Shown: positions 11,570 through 22,434 of the stretch, piece after piece | Layout: each line of letters starts with the position of its first letter | Position numbering within the stretch: position 1 is the stretch's first letter | Assembly (NCBI GenBank): GCA_026122225.1 | Contig: JANEZZ010001866.1 | Location: 124,001 to 188,000, forward strand | Direction: 5' to 3' | DNA from: Heloderma charlesbogerti | Taxonomy: Eukaryota; Chordata; Lepidosauria; Squamata; Helodermatidae | DNA length: 64,000 nt | The notes under the pieces: generated by a model | Told to the model about the DNA's origin: nothing | Databases searched by the model: none | Seen by the model: only the letters and a program-made list of their open reading frames with translations | Translations under genes and position numbers: made by a program

Positions 11570-12310
11570 CCACCTAATCTGTTCATCATAAGCTTAGGCT
11601 GATATCCCAACTATGCCCTTATCTGGACAGAGATAGCCTAGCTGCAGTTATCCATGCTCTGATAACCTCTCGTCTAGATTACTGCAATGCATTATATGTG
11701 GGGCTGCCTTTGAAAATGGTCTGGAAACTTCAGCTGGTCCAAAACAGGGCAGCGAGATCGTTAACGGAGACTGGCCAACAAGATCACGTTACACCAGTAC
11801 TTTTCCAACTGCACTGGCTGCCAGTCCATGTCTGAGCCCAATTCAAAGTGCTGGTATTAACATTCGAAGGCCTAAATGGCTTAGGGCCAGGTTACCTGAA
11901 GGATCACCTCCTCCCACATGAATCTGCCCAGACCCTGAGATCATCTTCAGGGGTCCTTTTCTGGGAACCCCTGCCAAAGGAAGTGAGGCAGGTGGCTACC
12001 CAGAAGAGAGCCTTTTCTGCTGTGGCACCCTGGTTGTGGAATGAACTCCCTAGAGAGGTTCGCTTGGCGCCTACGCTGTACTGTTTCCAATGCCAGGCAA
12101 AGACCTTTTGATTTTTCCAGGTATTTTAGCATTTTAGTCTTTTAGCTCTGCTATTTTAAATTGGTTGCTGTATTTTCAATCTCTGCATTGCTGCTAGGTT
12201 CTATGCTAGTTGTTTTTATGCTGTGCTTGAGGTTTTAATTTTTGTGAACCACCCAGAGAGATTCAGTTATTGGGCAGTATAGAAATGTAATCATAACTAA
12301 AAAAAATAAA
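11570..12310 (+). pseudogene. L2-clade LINE 3' part (RT C-terminus and 3' UTR)
   Basis: Translation shows SRLDYCNALYVGLPLKMVWK, LQLVQNRAARS and HVTPVLFQLHWLPVH, the conserved C-terminal RT segment of L2-like LINEs. A frame from 11848 continues with LGPGYLKDHLL. Stops and a frameshift break it. The 3' UTR ends with GTGAACCACCCAGAGAGATT and GGGCAGTATAGAAATG, then A-rich sequence. This fixes the origin of the many short tails of the same type in the window. Confidence 0.82.
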
Positions 12311-12424
12311 AAGTGGCTGTTCTGTATTTTCTGGCCCATACATAATCTGCGTGAAGCCATTTGGATCCAGTGAAATAAAAACAGAATCAATATAGTTTTA
12401 ACAGCTACTTTTTCATTATTAAGA

Positions 12425-12580
12425 TCATTTAGCATTATTATTTATTATTAGCTCACTATCATTGTGATTGGAAGCTTATTGTGAACCGCCCAGAGAGCTT
12501 CGGCTATTGGGCAGTATAGAAATGAAATGAATGAATGAATGAATGAATGAATGAATGAATGAATGAATAAATAAATATCA
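12425..12580 (+). repeat. L2-type LINE 3' tail with (GAAT)n
   Basis: GTGAACCGCCCAGAGAGCTT and CGGCTATTGGGCAGTATAG, followed by a GAAT/GAATGA tetramer run to 12568. Lies just downstream of exon K. Confidence 0.8.
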
Positions 12581-12723
12581 TCATCACTGTTGTTGTTTTA
12601 CGGTTATTATTTCTTATTTCTAAAGCACCTGAAATCTCCCCAAAGCCCAGCCACTCCATCCTTCCATCCTCCCGCTAGAGCCAATGATGAACTTGGCAGG
12701 TATTTTTCTCACACTTCACCCAC

Positions 12724-12833
12724 CTTATTCTCATCCGTCATCTCGTAGGCCGAGGTGTATTTTTTCATCACTGGCTGAGCCAGGATCTGGAAGCGGCGTC
12801 GGAACTGTGTCAGCACCATGCGATCTGCATACC
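12724..12833 (-). CDS. MYO18B: MYO18B exon K (converter)
   Basis: 110 bp, two bases finishing a Gly codon then 36 codons (residues 484-520). It encodes YADRMVLTQFRRRFQILAQP followed by VMKKYTSAYEMTDENK. The FRRRFQIL motif matches the F..RY..L converter signature of myosins. The acceptor is CTGCAG and the donor GTGGGT. Confidence 0.95.
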
Positions 12834-13214
12834 CTGCAGGATGCAAAAGAAGGGCGCAGGTGAAGGAGTGGGCAAAGGGCATTCTGTCATCGATGAGGTG
12901 GTTGCTGAGGCTCACGGAACCGGTAGGGCCCAAGAAGTATCTAATCCAGACACAAGCACCCCGTGAAAGCGACAGATCATTGCACACAAAATCAAGGGGC
13001 ATTTCCAGGCAAAATTCTAAGTGCTGGGACTTGTTACCTACAAAGCCCTAAACAGCTTGTTTGTGACCTGCTTCTCTGAATTACTGCCTTCCATCAGCAA
13101 AGGCCAAACCTTTCATCAAAGCCACACACCCGGCACCTGCCCCCCCCCGCAAGACACCATCTAAAGTTAGGCAGGTGACGCCCAGGGAGAGGTGCTGTGG
13201 TGCCCCACATAGGG

Positions 13215-13650
13215 AATGTGAAGTTCACAAGAACATCAGGAGAGCCTTGAAGCTGGATCAGTCCAAGGTCCTTTGCTGTTTTAAATCTGTATTTTAAACT
13301 CCTGCACTGCTGCTAGGTTTCATTGTGGTTGCATTGTTATATTGTGGCTTTAATGTTCTATATATTTTAAATCGTTTTATTGTGTGCTGTTTGGTTTTAA
13401 TTTTTGTGAACTGCCCAGAGAGCTTCGGCTATTGGGTGGTATAGAAATGAAATAAATAAATAAAATAAATCTAGTCCAGCATTCTGTTCACACAGTGGCC
13501 AGCTAGCTAACCACAGGAAACCCACAAGCAGGACATGAGTGCAACAGCATCCTTCCACTCATGTTCCCCAGCATATTGTCTCCAATACTGGAGGTAATAT
13601 ATAGCCATCTGAACTAGAAGCCATCGATGGCCTAATCCTCCATGAGGATA
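13215..13650 (-). repeat. CR1 LINE fragment split by an L2 tail
   Basis: Antisense CR1 at 13215-13270 (GAACATCAGGAGAGCC) and 13470-13650 (CTAGTCCAGCATTCTGTTCA, CACAGTGGCCAG). A plus-strand L2-type tail sits between at about 13270-13472 (GTGAACTGCCCAGAGAGCTT, then AAATAAATAAATAAA). Confidence 0.82.
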
Positions 13651-14182
13651 AGTACCAGCTCACCTGGTACTAACTCAGTGCCAGGTGAGGAACTTCCTTT
13701 TATTTGTGCAGGCATCCCAGACCATCTTATTTGTCTCTTATAGTTTTCAAAGTATCATTTGTATGGCATCTGCAGGATTTTATGGCTGCTGCTTCTGAGA
13801 TTTTGCAGGGTTCTTTTATTAAGTTTTACTGTCTTTACTTTAATTATTATTTTAAAATGTACACCACCCTGGAACCTCGTGCTGAAAGGCAGTTTATGAA
13901 CTGACAGAAAAAGAAGGCCAACGAAGGCCCACACAGCCCCAGAGGCAGAGGATGAAGTACTATCTAGCTGCTTGCACAGTAAATAGGTCAAGATGACTCA
14001 AGCCAATGCAGCAAGCAACACATGGACAGAGGAGACGGCTATCCGGCAGGGACTCTAATCACTCTGCTGGGGAAGAGGATAGAGTGATTCCTCCACAACC
14101 AGAGAAGATCCAGTCTGTCTCCTCCACGTCCTCCCAAATCCAGCCTTTCTGTGGCTCCAGGCTCTCCCCCTGTATCTTGTCA

Positions 14183-14217
14183 GCCCCCCCCCCACCTCCT
14201 CCTCCTCCTCCTCTACC
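14183..14217. repeat. Poly-C and (CCT)n simple repeat
   Basis: A run of C followed by CCTCCTCCTCCTCCTC. Confidence 0.85.
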
Positions 14218-14339
14218 CAGTGTTCTATACTCACTTTCTAGCAAAGCCCCCTCCCCAAAGCACGCCGGCCTCTGGATTAAGCATTTCACCACTACACAGC
14301 TGATGAAGTGTTTTTGGAGAACACTCCAAAAGGGAGTTC

Positions 14340-14660
14340 TTAAAAACAAATCTGTTGCTCTGATTATTAATTTTACTGCCAGCACTTTAATGGTTTTAAT
14401 CTTTTAATGGTTCAATATTTTCACTGTTGTACCTATTGTTTTGGTTGTTATTGTATTGTTGTCTGGGGTCTTGTTCTTTGTGTTTTTTTAATGATTATAA
14501 ACTGCTCCTAGAGCATCTGCCAGTTGGATGGTATATAAATTAAATGCATAAATAAAATATAGGAAGAGTCATGCTGGATTAGACCATCCCAATGGTGGCC
14601 ACCAACTGGATGCCTCTGGGAAGCTCACAAATAGGACGCAGAAATGTCTCTCTCCCAGCA
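14340..14660. repeat. L2-like tail (+) followed by CR1 fragment (-)
   Basis: 14340-14560 is AT-rich with TATAAACTGCTCCTAGAGC and GGATGGTATATAAATTAAAT, a diverged L2-type 3' end. 14560-14660 has GAAGAGTCATGCTGGATTAG and GGGAAGCTCACAAATAGGAC, antisense CR1. Confidence 0.6.
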
Positions 14661-14882
14661 TCTGGCACTCTGGGACACGCTGCCTCTGAACATGGAGTTT
14701 GCAGCACTACCCTTTGATCCATCCTCGACTTCCCCACCTCCTCTATCCCTCTGGTCCATATCTGATCTAATATACACTGAAACCCTGCTACACAGAAGCA
14801 GTGACTGACACCCCCATGCCCTGTATGGGGCTGAGCACACTGTTAGAGGCAGCTGTTACATGCAACAGACACCCTCCCGCAC

Positions 14883-15090
14883 CGATCCTGTGGAGCCGTA
14901 ACGCATCCAGTATCTGGCCCCCAGAGAGCTGGACTCGCAGGGACGGAACATCCCACGCTGTTACGGCGGCTCCTCCTGACGTCACACAGGGCTGCCGCAC
15001 TGTCTCTTCTGCTCTGTCCGCTCCCATTCTCGGGATGAGGCAATGGATGAAGTGAATCTGGGACCGCTTCACTAGATTGGCAAGAGCATC
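14883..15090 (-). CDS. MYO18B: MYO18B exon J (SH1-SH2 helices)
   Basis: 208 bp, 69 codons plus one base (residues 415-483). It begins DALANLVKRSQIHFIHCLIP, the helix that in other myosins reads L...L..T.PHFVRCI.PN. After a Ser/Thr/Ala-rich loop it ends VPSLRVQLSGGQILDALRLH then RI. Compared with the usual QLRCNGVLEGIRICRKGF, the SH2 cysteine is Gly and the SH1 cysteine is His. The acceptor is CATAG. The donor GTGCGG is weak, but the protein frame and phase fix it. Confidence 0.94.
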
Positions 15091-15315
15091 CTATGGCAGC
15101 AGAGGATAACACAGAAGAAGAACAGGTTTCTGTTCCAGGCTTGACGCTTGGATGTGGGGAATAAACACAGCCAACCGGACAGTCATCATCTTTCTCACAT
15201 CCCCTTGATGAAGACTGTATGAGCTCAAAAAGCATTCGGACACTGGTTTTCAAATTCCACTGACTTGCTGGTGGTTCTTGAATTTGGATATTTGTAGTAA
15301 AAGCAGGGAGGGGTA

Positions 15316-15610
15316 GGAAGTTAGGAAGCTGCCTTATACCCTCGGTCTATCTAGGCCAGCATTGCCTACACTGACTGGCAGCAACGGCTCTCCAGGGTTT
15401 CAGGCAGGAGTCTTTTCCAGCCCTACCTGGAGATGCCGCCGGGGACCTTCTGCCCGCAAAGCAGGGGCTCTAACGCTGCAGCACAACTCTTCCCGATATA
15501 AGAAGCTGCCTTCTGCCAAGCCAGACATCAAGCACAGTGTTGTCGATACTGACTGGCAGCAGTGGCTGCCCTAGGTTTCCGATGGGGGCCGTTCCCACCT
15601 CTACTCCCAG
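15316..15610 (-). repeat. Two adjacent tRNA-derived SINE copies
   Basis: Antisense copy at 15316-15490 (AGGAAGCTGCCTTATACC, CCTACCTGGAGATGCCGCC) and a 5'-truncated one at 15497-15610 (AGAAGCTGCCTTCTGCC, CTGACTGGCAGCAGTGGCTG). They lie between exons I and J. Confidence 0.8.
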
Positions 15611-16124
15611 CCCCCAGCCGTGTTTCTCAGTGGCACAGCATGGCACAGGGGCCTCCAGCGCGTCGCTCTTTAAGACTGTTTTCTGCTCACAGAACAGGGT
15701 GCATCATGTGAAATGACGCTGCTGCACTTGCAGGGACTATCACGCAAATCGGAAAATAGCTGTTTTCTGCCTTGTCAATCATGTTCATGGGTTGCTTTAA
15801 AAAATCATTTACAAGCAAAAGGAGAGGAAAGAACGTCTTTCCCTCTTAGCATTACCTGGTTTTCCCTGGAGGAATTTCAAAAGCTGCCTCCTCTCCTGTC
15901 TCCACAAACAAACAGGTGTGTGCATACTCTTTAAGAAATTTGACTGGAATGGGAAGAGCAGGTAAACACCCTGTGCAGATGACCTGGAAGCTCCTTGCAG
16001 GCAGAGACCTCTGGCTCTGATCCCAAACCCAGGCCACAGTCGATGCGGCCGCTGCCACAGCCACAGAAAGACTGCAGTAGCGTGACACCCGACTCCCTCA
16101 GCCAATCCCAGCCCTTCTGCTTAC

Positions 16125-16308
16125 CAGCTGAAGTTTGATCTGAGCGCACACAGACTTCTTCTTCACAGCCGCAAAGCTGCTGGTAAAAGTCTTCCTCACG
16201 CAGCCGATACGCCGCAAAGCTTGCTGGGAGTTCCCCTCCAGCCCCGCCACTGACCGGCATATCAGGGGCATTTTTGTCCGCGGCAGAAAGAGCTTCTTCA
16301 AAGCATCT
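16125..16308 (-). CDS. MYO18B: MYO18B exon I (loop 2 region)
   Basis: 184 bp, one base finishing an Ile codon then 61 codons, phase 0 out (residues 354-414). It encodes DALKKLFLPRTKMPLICRSV, AGLEGNSQQALRRIGCVRKT and a basic patch VKKKSVCAQIKLQL. It sits where loop 2 and the following actin-binding helix occur in myosin heads. The acceptor is CCCAG and the donor GTAAGC. Confidence 0.94.
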
Positions 16309-16679
16309 CTGGGAGGAAGTAAACAGTGCAATGTGCATCAGGCAGCATGAAGGCTGTTACCTGATAAGACGGGCCTTTGGAGGACAGCGAGAGCGAGATG
16401 GTCATTCCCCTACAAATCCACAGCGGGTGCATCTGCGCTGCAAACCCACATCAGTTTTATACCAGTTTAAATGTCATAGCTTCCCCCGAAAGAACACTAG
16501 CAATTGCAGTCTGGTACGGGTGATGAGAATCCAGCTCCCCTCACAGAACTACAGTTCCCAGAATGCCCTGGGGACAAGGAATGAGTCAAATAAGACCCAG
16601 ACTAGACACTACAAGATGACAGATGGACACCCTCTCTCAGAAAGGGTTGCATTCTCATGGTTGCATACACAGGTAAGCA

Positions 16680-16803
16680 ACCTCGTGCCCTCCCAATGTT
16701 TTAAACTACAACTCATCCTCCCCAGTCAGCATGGCCAATGGTCAGGAATCATGTGAGTTGTGTAGTCCAAAGCACCTGGAAAATGCCAGGTTGCCTACTC
16801 CTG
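16680..16803. repeat. Palindromic MITE-like repeat
   Basis: Arms CCTCGTGCCCTCCCAATG and GTAGTCCAAAGCACCTGG around CATGGCCAATGGTCAGGA, the same layout as 51595-51726. Confidence 0.7.
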
Positions 16804-16809
16804 GTCTAT

Positions 16810-18150
16810 TTATTGGTTTTCACGTAGGGGGCGGAGACCACTTAGGGCCTCATCCCAGGAAAGTCACAACTGCAGGACCAGCACAATCCAAAGAGAGGGT
16901 AAAAAAAAAGTGGCCGTCAAATGCATGTTTGGGCTAAAAATGGTTTTGGGGTCTGAAAAGGTTGAATACGACCATTCTAGAGTCCTGAGGCTGCCCAACC
17001 TCCCATTGCCAACCTCCATCCAAGGAGGACACCCACAACCTGACAGAGACTCTTGAGGGTCCAGATCACCGGGTTTGTTTATTCAGAGGAACTATGACAA
17101 GGAATGAAAATGGGCCAATATTCACCGTTTGCTCCAGAGTTATGTATCCCATGAACACCGTGTGTGTGCGCGCACATGCGTGCATCTAGAACCACCTTTC
17201 ACCCTGAGCACCTCGGAAGAAGCGCAGGAACTTTATGATGAAAAGGGCTCCCAAGATGTTGGGACAAGGGGAGGAGAGAGTCTTGGGGAGTTGAGCAATA
17301 CCACCATCCCACTGAAACGTTGCAACGGGAAAAGGGCTTGCTGGAACTGCCATCTTCCAGGCGTGGTCTTGCCACATTCCATAGGCCAGGCTAGCTTGGC
17401 ACAACTAGGGGTTACTAGGGGTTACTTTTCCCACAAGCCCTCCCCAAAAGTCCCCCACCAGGGGCAAAATTCTGCTCTGGTGCTGAGCCACACCAAATCT
17501 GCTTTCAAAGGCATCAGCTGTGTCGACTGAACCAAGTCTCTTACATTTTTAAAAAGCTGCAAAATGTGTCATTCCCACTTTACAACCCCCAACTCGCTCC
17601 CAAGCAGCCATAAGCAAGACTTTTTTAGCTTCATCATTGTGGTATTCTCTCTCTCCCCTCCGCCCTCAGTTTAATGAAAAGACAGGAGGACAATGACCCA
17701 GGGCTACAGCCTGCTTCCAGAAAGAGAATTGCTTTCCCCTCTGCTAACTTAGCTTTCGACCCCCAAGAGAAAAACTTTTACACAAGTTCCAATTCCAATT
17801 AAAGCTCTTTGTTCATTAAGGGAAGGGATGCGATTCCCAGCACACGAAACACTCATTGACAAACACACACTCATTGACAAACACGTTACTACCAGAGCAG
17901 GTGCAGAAAAAGGGGGGTGCCAGTTGCTACTCAGGAGCAAATTGCTTGCTGGCAAAGCTGCAGAGGTAAAACTGCTCATTGGGGGGAAATACCAGGTTAG
18001 GACCTGCCAACACCTGTCCCACGGACCTGGCTCTCTGTGTCCCGGCCCACGATGCCATGCGTCCTTGCCATACCGGGTGTGTGCAGAGTGCACAAAGGAA
18101 GAGGACAGCACATGCACGGTGGCACAAAGAAAGATGGCAGCTGAAGCTGC
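16810..18150. other. Intron sequence, nothing recognised
   Basis: Contains a GTGTGTGCGCGCACATGCGTG stretch at 17161 and a doubled CACTCATTGACAAACAC at 17849-17884. No exon or named repeat seen. Confidence 0.55.
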
Positions 18151-18157
18151 GGCACTG

Positions 18158-18712
18158 TGTCAGAAGCGCCCCAGCTGCCTCTTGCAGTCCCCTCCAATAG
18201 CCAACTCAGGACACAGGTGACGAGGATTCTTTCCAAGGCTTTATTCCTTTATTACTTTATGACTCTTTCAGATACTAATCACTAGCGACAAAGCAAGGAA
18301 CAGCACTGGGGAAAGATAGCAGGGTAGCCTAAGCTCCAGGTAAGGCAGTTGGTCCCTGTTTGAAGGAGAACCACGGGAAGACCCTGAACTTATGGGCTAG
18401 GGAGAGATCCTCCCTCTTACCCTTGGTTCCTCGGGATGCGACCGTTGTTTGCGTGCCAAACAAGCGCTACGCCTCCTTTCTGCACCCTCCATCTGTCGCC
18501 GCTCCCTGCGTCTGTGCCGAGTGTCCAGCAAGCCCCCCTCCAGCGCTCTCTTACTGCCAGGGTCACTATCTATCCCAGGAACGCTGGCAGGAGGAATCTC
18601 TGCCAGCTGCTGTGCTTGTGAGAGATGAGCGAGCTCCTTTCCCACGGACTGCTGTTCCTCCTCAGAATCAGAACTGCTCTGGGGTTCTATTGGCTCAGTT
18701 TCCACCCTGACA
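18158..18712 (-). mobile_element. Solo LTR, type 1, with 5-bp target duplication
   Basis: 555 bp with TGTCAG...CTGACA ends, flanked by CACTG at 18153-18157 and 18713-18717. On the minus strand it opens TGTCAGGGTGGAAACTGAGC and has an AATAAA signal about 90 bases before its end (near 18250). It is clearly homologous to the LTR at 38194-38716. A frame starting at its second base is open for about 108 codons. It shows an acidic Ser/Asp/Glu run (SSSDSEEEQ) and then a basic Arg-rich part (MEGAERRRSACLARKQ). No internal retroelement genes accompany it, so it is a solo LTR left by recombination. Five-bp duplications fit Ty3/gypsy or some ERV classes. Confidence 0.9.
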
Positions 18713-18739
18713 CACTGGTAGCCACCACCAGAAGAGCTC

Positions 18740-18930
18740 TGCAGCTGGATGAGGCCAACGGCCTCTCTTGTCCAGTGTCGTGTTCCCACAGTGGCCAGAC
18801 AAATGCTGCTGGGAAGCCCACAAGCAGGTCATGAGCACAACGGCACCCTGCCACTCACGTTTCCCAGCAACTGGCACTCCAGAGGTACCCTGTCGGCCTC
18901 TGGACTGGGAAGTCCTCCCCTGTTGTTATC
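18740..18930 (-). repeat. CR1 LINE fragment
   Basis: Antisense CR1: CCCACAGTGGCCAGACAAAT, GGGAAGCCCACAAGCAGG and TTTCCCAGCAACTGGC. Confidence 0.75.
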
Positions 18931-18957
18931 TCGACTAGTGCTGATGGGAGGAAGAAC

Positions 18958-19060
18958 GGTCTTTCCCAGCCCGTGGTGCCTCACCCTCTTAACCGGAGAT
19001 GCGGGGACCTTCTCATGGGACGCAGGGGCCCTGCCACTGAGCCTTCCCCAGATTCTGTGA
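18958..19060 (-). repeat. tRNA-derived SINE head fragment
   Basis: GGGCCCTGCCACTGAGCCTT is the antisense of the SINE A-box region. Degenerate copy close to exon H. Confidence 0.55.
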
Positions 19061-19182
19061 AGGCCCAGGTGGGCTGACCCAGATGCCGCTGGGAGAAGGG
19101 TGGCCCCACGGGCTCTGCCCACAGGCACACCTGCCCTCTCACACAGTGCCACACACAGAACCCCCGCCCCTCCGCCACTCAC

Positions 19183-19345
19183 ATGTTCGACTGCTGCAGA
19201 ACCTGGATGGCGTTCTGTGCCGAGAGGTTCCACTTGCCCTTATTCACCCAGCCGGTGGCGTCGTAGCGGACGGGATCTTTGCCAAGCTGGTGGGCCACTT
19301 CGAAGTGCAGCGCTTGCTCACACTTGCGGAGGGGACCCTGTTCTG
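19183..19345 (-). CDS. MYO18B: MYO18B exon H (lower 50K)
   Basis: 163 bp, phase 1 in and phase 2 out (residues 299-353). It encodes EQGPLRKCEQALHFEVAHQL, GKDPVRYDATGWVNKGK and NLSAQNAIQVLQQSN. The segment around VRYDATGWVNKGK corresponds to the V.Y...GWL.KN region of other myosins, part of the actin-binding face. The acceptor is CGCAG and the donor GTGAGT. Confidence 0.94.
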
Positions 19346-19889
19346 CTGCGAGCAGGAGACACCAGCAAAATGGGGTTGCTCAAGGGGGGGAATGAGCGCG
19401 TGGCAGGCCAGGGGGAAAGGAAGAGCTCCCCACCCAAAGAGCTAGCAAGCTGGAAAACCCTGGTGGGAGTTTGTGCAAAATATGCCTTGGCCTGGAGTTC
19501 AAAGAGGCAGGAACTTGGCAATGTCGCTAGCAGCTCCCACTCAGCACCAGAAAGGTGAGGACGTTCAGCTGGCTATGCAGGCACCTCAACCTGAGGCTCC
19601 CCTGAGGAGGCCACAGCCAACGAGTTTCATTGCCTGCACCCGAATACATCCTTCCCCCTGCAGTTCTCCATGCAACCCCTTCCCGCCTACTCACATATAT
19701 GCTGCGAAATATGAAGGTATGGACCCCCCACATTTCCCCCCATCCCATAAAAATATCTCTTGATCTCAGCACACGGGTTTCCTTCCAGGCTTATGACAGA
19801 GGGTCCTTTAACGAAGCATTCAGAAATGCCCTGGCTGCATCTCTCAAGATCTGCTTGCAAGGCCTCAAGGAGCAGATGTACCACCTCGT

Positions 19890-20012
19890 GCACCTTGCCC
19901 CATCCTGGCAATCTCCAGATGTGCTAGACTACAACTTCCATTGGCCATGCTGGCTGGGGACAATGGGAATGGTAGTCCAACGCATCTGGAGGGCACCATG
20001 TGGGGGAAGGAT
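19890..20012. repeat. Palindromic MITE-like repeat
   Basis: GCCCCATCCTGGCAATCTCC and TAGTCCAACGCATCTGGAGG frame CCATGCTGGCTGGGGACAAT. It lies between exons G and H. Confidence 0.75.
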
Positions 20013-20137
20013 GCCCTCGTCAGGCCTGGCATCCATGAAGGGACCCCCATGAAAGGTGATTCTGAAGCCACGCTGGGTCTTCCTGTGCAGGGCCCCCACC
20101 CGGGTCCAAGGGGGAAAGAGCCTGTCCTCCATTTTAC

Positions 20138-20285
20138 CTTCCTCGCTCACTCCCTCCTTCACAAAGTAAGAACACAGGCGGTTGAGTGCAGTGCTGTCAC
20201 CTGACCCATGGATCAGGGCCTCCTCGTCCAGAATCCAAAGGAGGCCCTTTGTGTCTTCTGCCTGGCCCCCAGGTGAGATATGAAC
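20138..20285 (-). CDS. MYO18B: MYO18B exon G
   Basis: 148 bp, 49 codons plus one base (residues 250-298). It encodes VHISPGGQAEDTKGLLWILD and then EEALIHGSGDSTALNRLCSYF. The motif GLLWILDEEALIHGSGD matches the GL(F/L)W(V/I)LDEE segment of the lower 50K region, where other myosins have a GIL..LDEEC motif. The acceptor is CTAG and the donor GTAAAA. Confidence 0.94.
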
Positions 20286-20520
20286 CTAGAGAAGCAAGAG
20301 AAGCAGATCGTATGTGGGGGTCGGATGACACAAGAGCCCTGGAACATTACAGATAATCCAACACCCAGTTCTTCTCATGTGCTAAGGGAGCCCAGAATTC
20401 CCACCCTTATCACTTATTGTTATTAATCATAATTAATTATTAGTCATTATTGATAACATTGATAACCTGGGGACAACACTGGCTTTTGTTTTCCCATCCT
20501 AGCAGCACTCATCCCTGTAG

Positions 20521-20850
20521 GGCAGGGCTGGAGAACCCCTTGAAGCTCAAGGGCCGAATTCAGTGCCGGACAAGCTCTCGGGGGCCAGTGGGCAGGGCCA
20601 AAGGGAGAAGGGGTGGGAGCCGAAATACAAAACACCCGCCTGCTGTAGCGTAAAGCTCTTGCTGCCCGTCACTGAGCCTCAGGAGAGGCGTTTCAGCCTC
20701 TCAGAATGGGGAAAAAACAGCACCAAAGCCAGGAAGCCCCCAAACAGTCAGTGGTTGGGGGAAAGAGGGCGGGGTCTGGGGAAAGTGGAGGGGCCCTCTG
20801 GGGAGCCCAGGTGGACTGGACTGGGACCCCAGGCCTGAGGCCCCCCCATG
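20521..20850 (+). repeat. Unclassified ~320-bp repeat, family Y
   Basis: Shares ordered blocks with 35680-36010: GGGCAGGGCCAAAGGGAGAA, AAAGCTCTTGCTGCCCGTCA and GAGAGGCGTTTCAGCC, ending GGACCCCAGGCCTGAGGC. A further copy is on the minus strand at 60565-60935 and a partial one at 47494-47660. The GGGCCAAAT-type start suggests a hAT-like non-autonomous element, but this is a guess. Confidence 0.65.
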
Positions 20851-21069
20851 GCTCTAGGCCAACAGTTGCCATTCTGTTCCTGTCACAAACACATCAAAGC
20901 CTTTCATGTTAGCTCTTTGCTTCTCCTGCCAGCAAACACAGCACAGCCCCCCAGAGAAAACAAGATCCCTCAGCAGAGTGGCTTTGTGTAGCATGTATTC
21001 CTGCCAGGCCAAGGCAGTGGCAAAATGGCAGGCCCCCCCCTCCCCGTGCCTCTTTTATTTATCAATTAC

Positions 21070-21150
21070 CTGGGATGAGTTTTGATCTACGATGGCCACT
21101 GTGGCTGCTGGGGAGAGCTCGGGCAGATCAAAAGGCACCTTGATATTTTC
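21070..21150 (-). CDS. MYO18B: MYO18B exon F
   Basis: 81 bp, 27 codons, phase 0 on both sides (residues 223-249). It encodes ENIKVPFDLPELSPAATVAI then VDQNSSQ, the stretch after the relay helix in class XVIII myosins. The acceptor is CTAG and the donor GTAATTG. Without it, exon E would still join exon G in frame, so the exon could be skipped without a frameshift. Confidence 0.92.
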
Positions 21151-21526
21151 CTAGAATGCATTAATGGGAAAGTAAGAGCTTATAGCTGAGTGAAAGAACA
21201 AAAGAAACTATTTCTCTGTCTTTAAAAAAAACAGAGACCCCACCCCTCCCTGCATCTTTTCTTCCCCTCGATTGCTTTGTGAGATGCTGAAGCTTGCTGA
21301 TCAAAGGATGCCTCTCAAACGTCTTTGAAGCGACGGCTTCGCCAGAGCCACAGCTGCCTTTCCCCAAGTCAGTCCTGTCATGATAACGTCGCTCACAGAG
21401 ACGGGCATCGCGGCGGGCTGAATGTCAAACAGGCTGCTTGCACACAGTGGATGCCCTTGCAATGTGCCACACAAAGCCCAAAGGTTTACTGAAAGGAGGA
21501 CTCCTGGTCCTGCACTCTCTCTGGGA

Positions 21527-21688
21527 AGGGAGCACGGCTCAGTAGCACAGCAGCTGTTGGGCATGCAAAAGGTTGCAGGTTTAATCCCTGGTGGCTCCAG
21601 GTAGGGCTGGTGAAAACAACACCAATCTGAAACCTTGGAGAGCCTCTGGTGTTGGTCAACAGCAAGCGAGATGGACCAACGGTCTGAC
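21527..21688 (+). repeat. tRNA-derived SINE, part before the LTR insertion
   Basis: The head GGCTCAGTAGCACAGCAGCT and GGTTTAATCCCTGGTGGC is followed by the body CTGAAACCTTGGAGAGCC. It is cut at GGTCTGAC by the LTR at 21689-22434, and its remainder is at 22435-22465. Confidence 0.85.
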
Positions 21689-22434
21689 TGTCAGGACTGA
21701 CACAAGCGCCTCAGTGTGTGTTGGTGCTGCAGAGCCTGGGTCTGACTCCGAATCAGATGGGGACGATTTAGAAGCCCGTACTGCAGTGGAGCATCCAAGG
21801 CCTGTGAACCAGGCAGTCTGGCTCTGCAACAGATTACATGCCAACGTGTAGCACAATTCCCAGACTGCCCCAGCTGCAAGACAAGGCTTTATGCCAAATC
21901 TCTGATGTATTGTCCGACAGGGTGGGAACAGGACAGATGGAGGAAGCTGAGGGGGGGGGGGGGGTCAGGGAAGTCACCCAGGCTGAGACATCAAATCGGA
22001 AGGGAGGAGCAGGGATGCCCATTTGGCATTCTCTGTGTTTACGGGCTAAACCTTCAGGTCTAGAAGGGTGGTCAGAAGAGGGGCGCTGACAGGCCTACTT
22101 TGGGATTTATAGGAAGGCTCTAGTCGATGCGACCCACTGAGATCGACAGCATTAAGGCTTGGATATTCACCAGTCTGGGTCTTCCTGGAAATTCTACAAA
22201 CTCTAGCCTATCTTAATTTTGTGGCTGCACTTATCTATGACAAACTCTTGCTGGGAATTATGATGCTGATTGGATTCCGGCTGAAGAATGTTTTCCCTGA
22301 GCTACGTTTGGGGCTTCTAGCTGTGAAGAAGCCAATTATTTATTTCACAATCGTTTTGGAACAAGTATCTATGTAACAGCAATTAAAAACCCAAATACAA
22401 ATTGCCTGAGGGGCCAGGTGACCAAGCTCCGACA
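21689..22434 (+). mobile_element. Solo LTR, type 2, inserted inside a SINE
   Basis: 746 bp, TGTCAG at the start and CCGACA at the end, flanked by CTGAC at 21684-21688 and 22435-22439. The SINE reads up to GGTCTGAC before the LTR and continues CTGACTTCGTAT after it, which proves the insertion point. From its second base a frame is open for about 54 codons, starting VRTDTS and containing an acidic run GSDSESDGDD, then a stop at 21849. An ATTAAA lies about 50 bases before the 3' end. It shares the opening and the acidic frame with the type 1 LTRs, but little else by eye. Confidence 0.85.
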
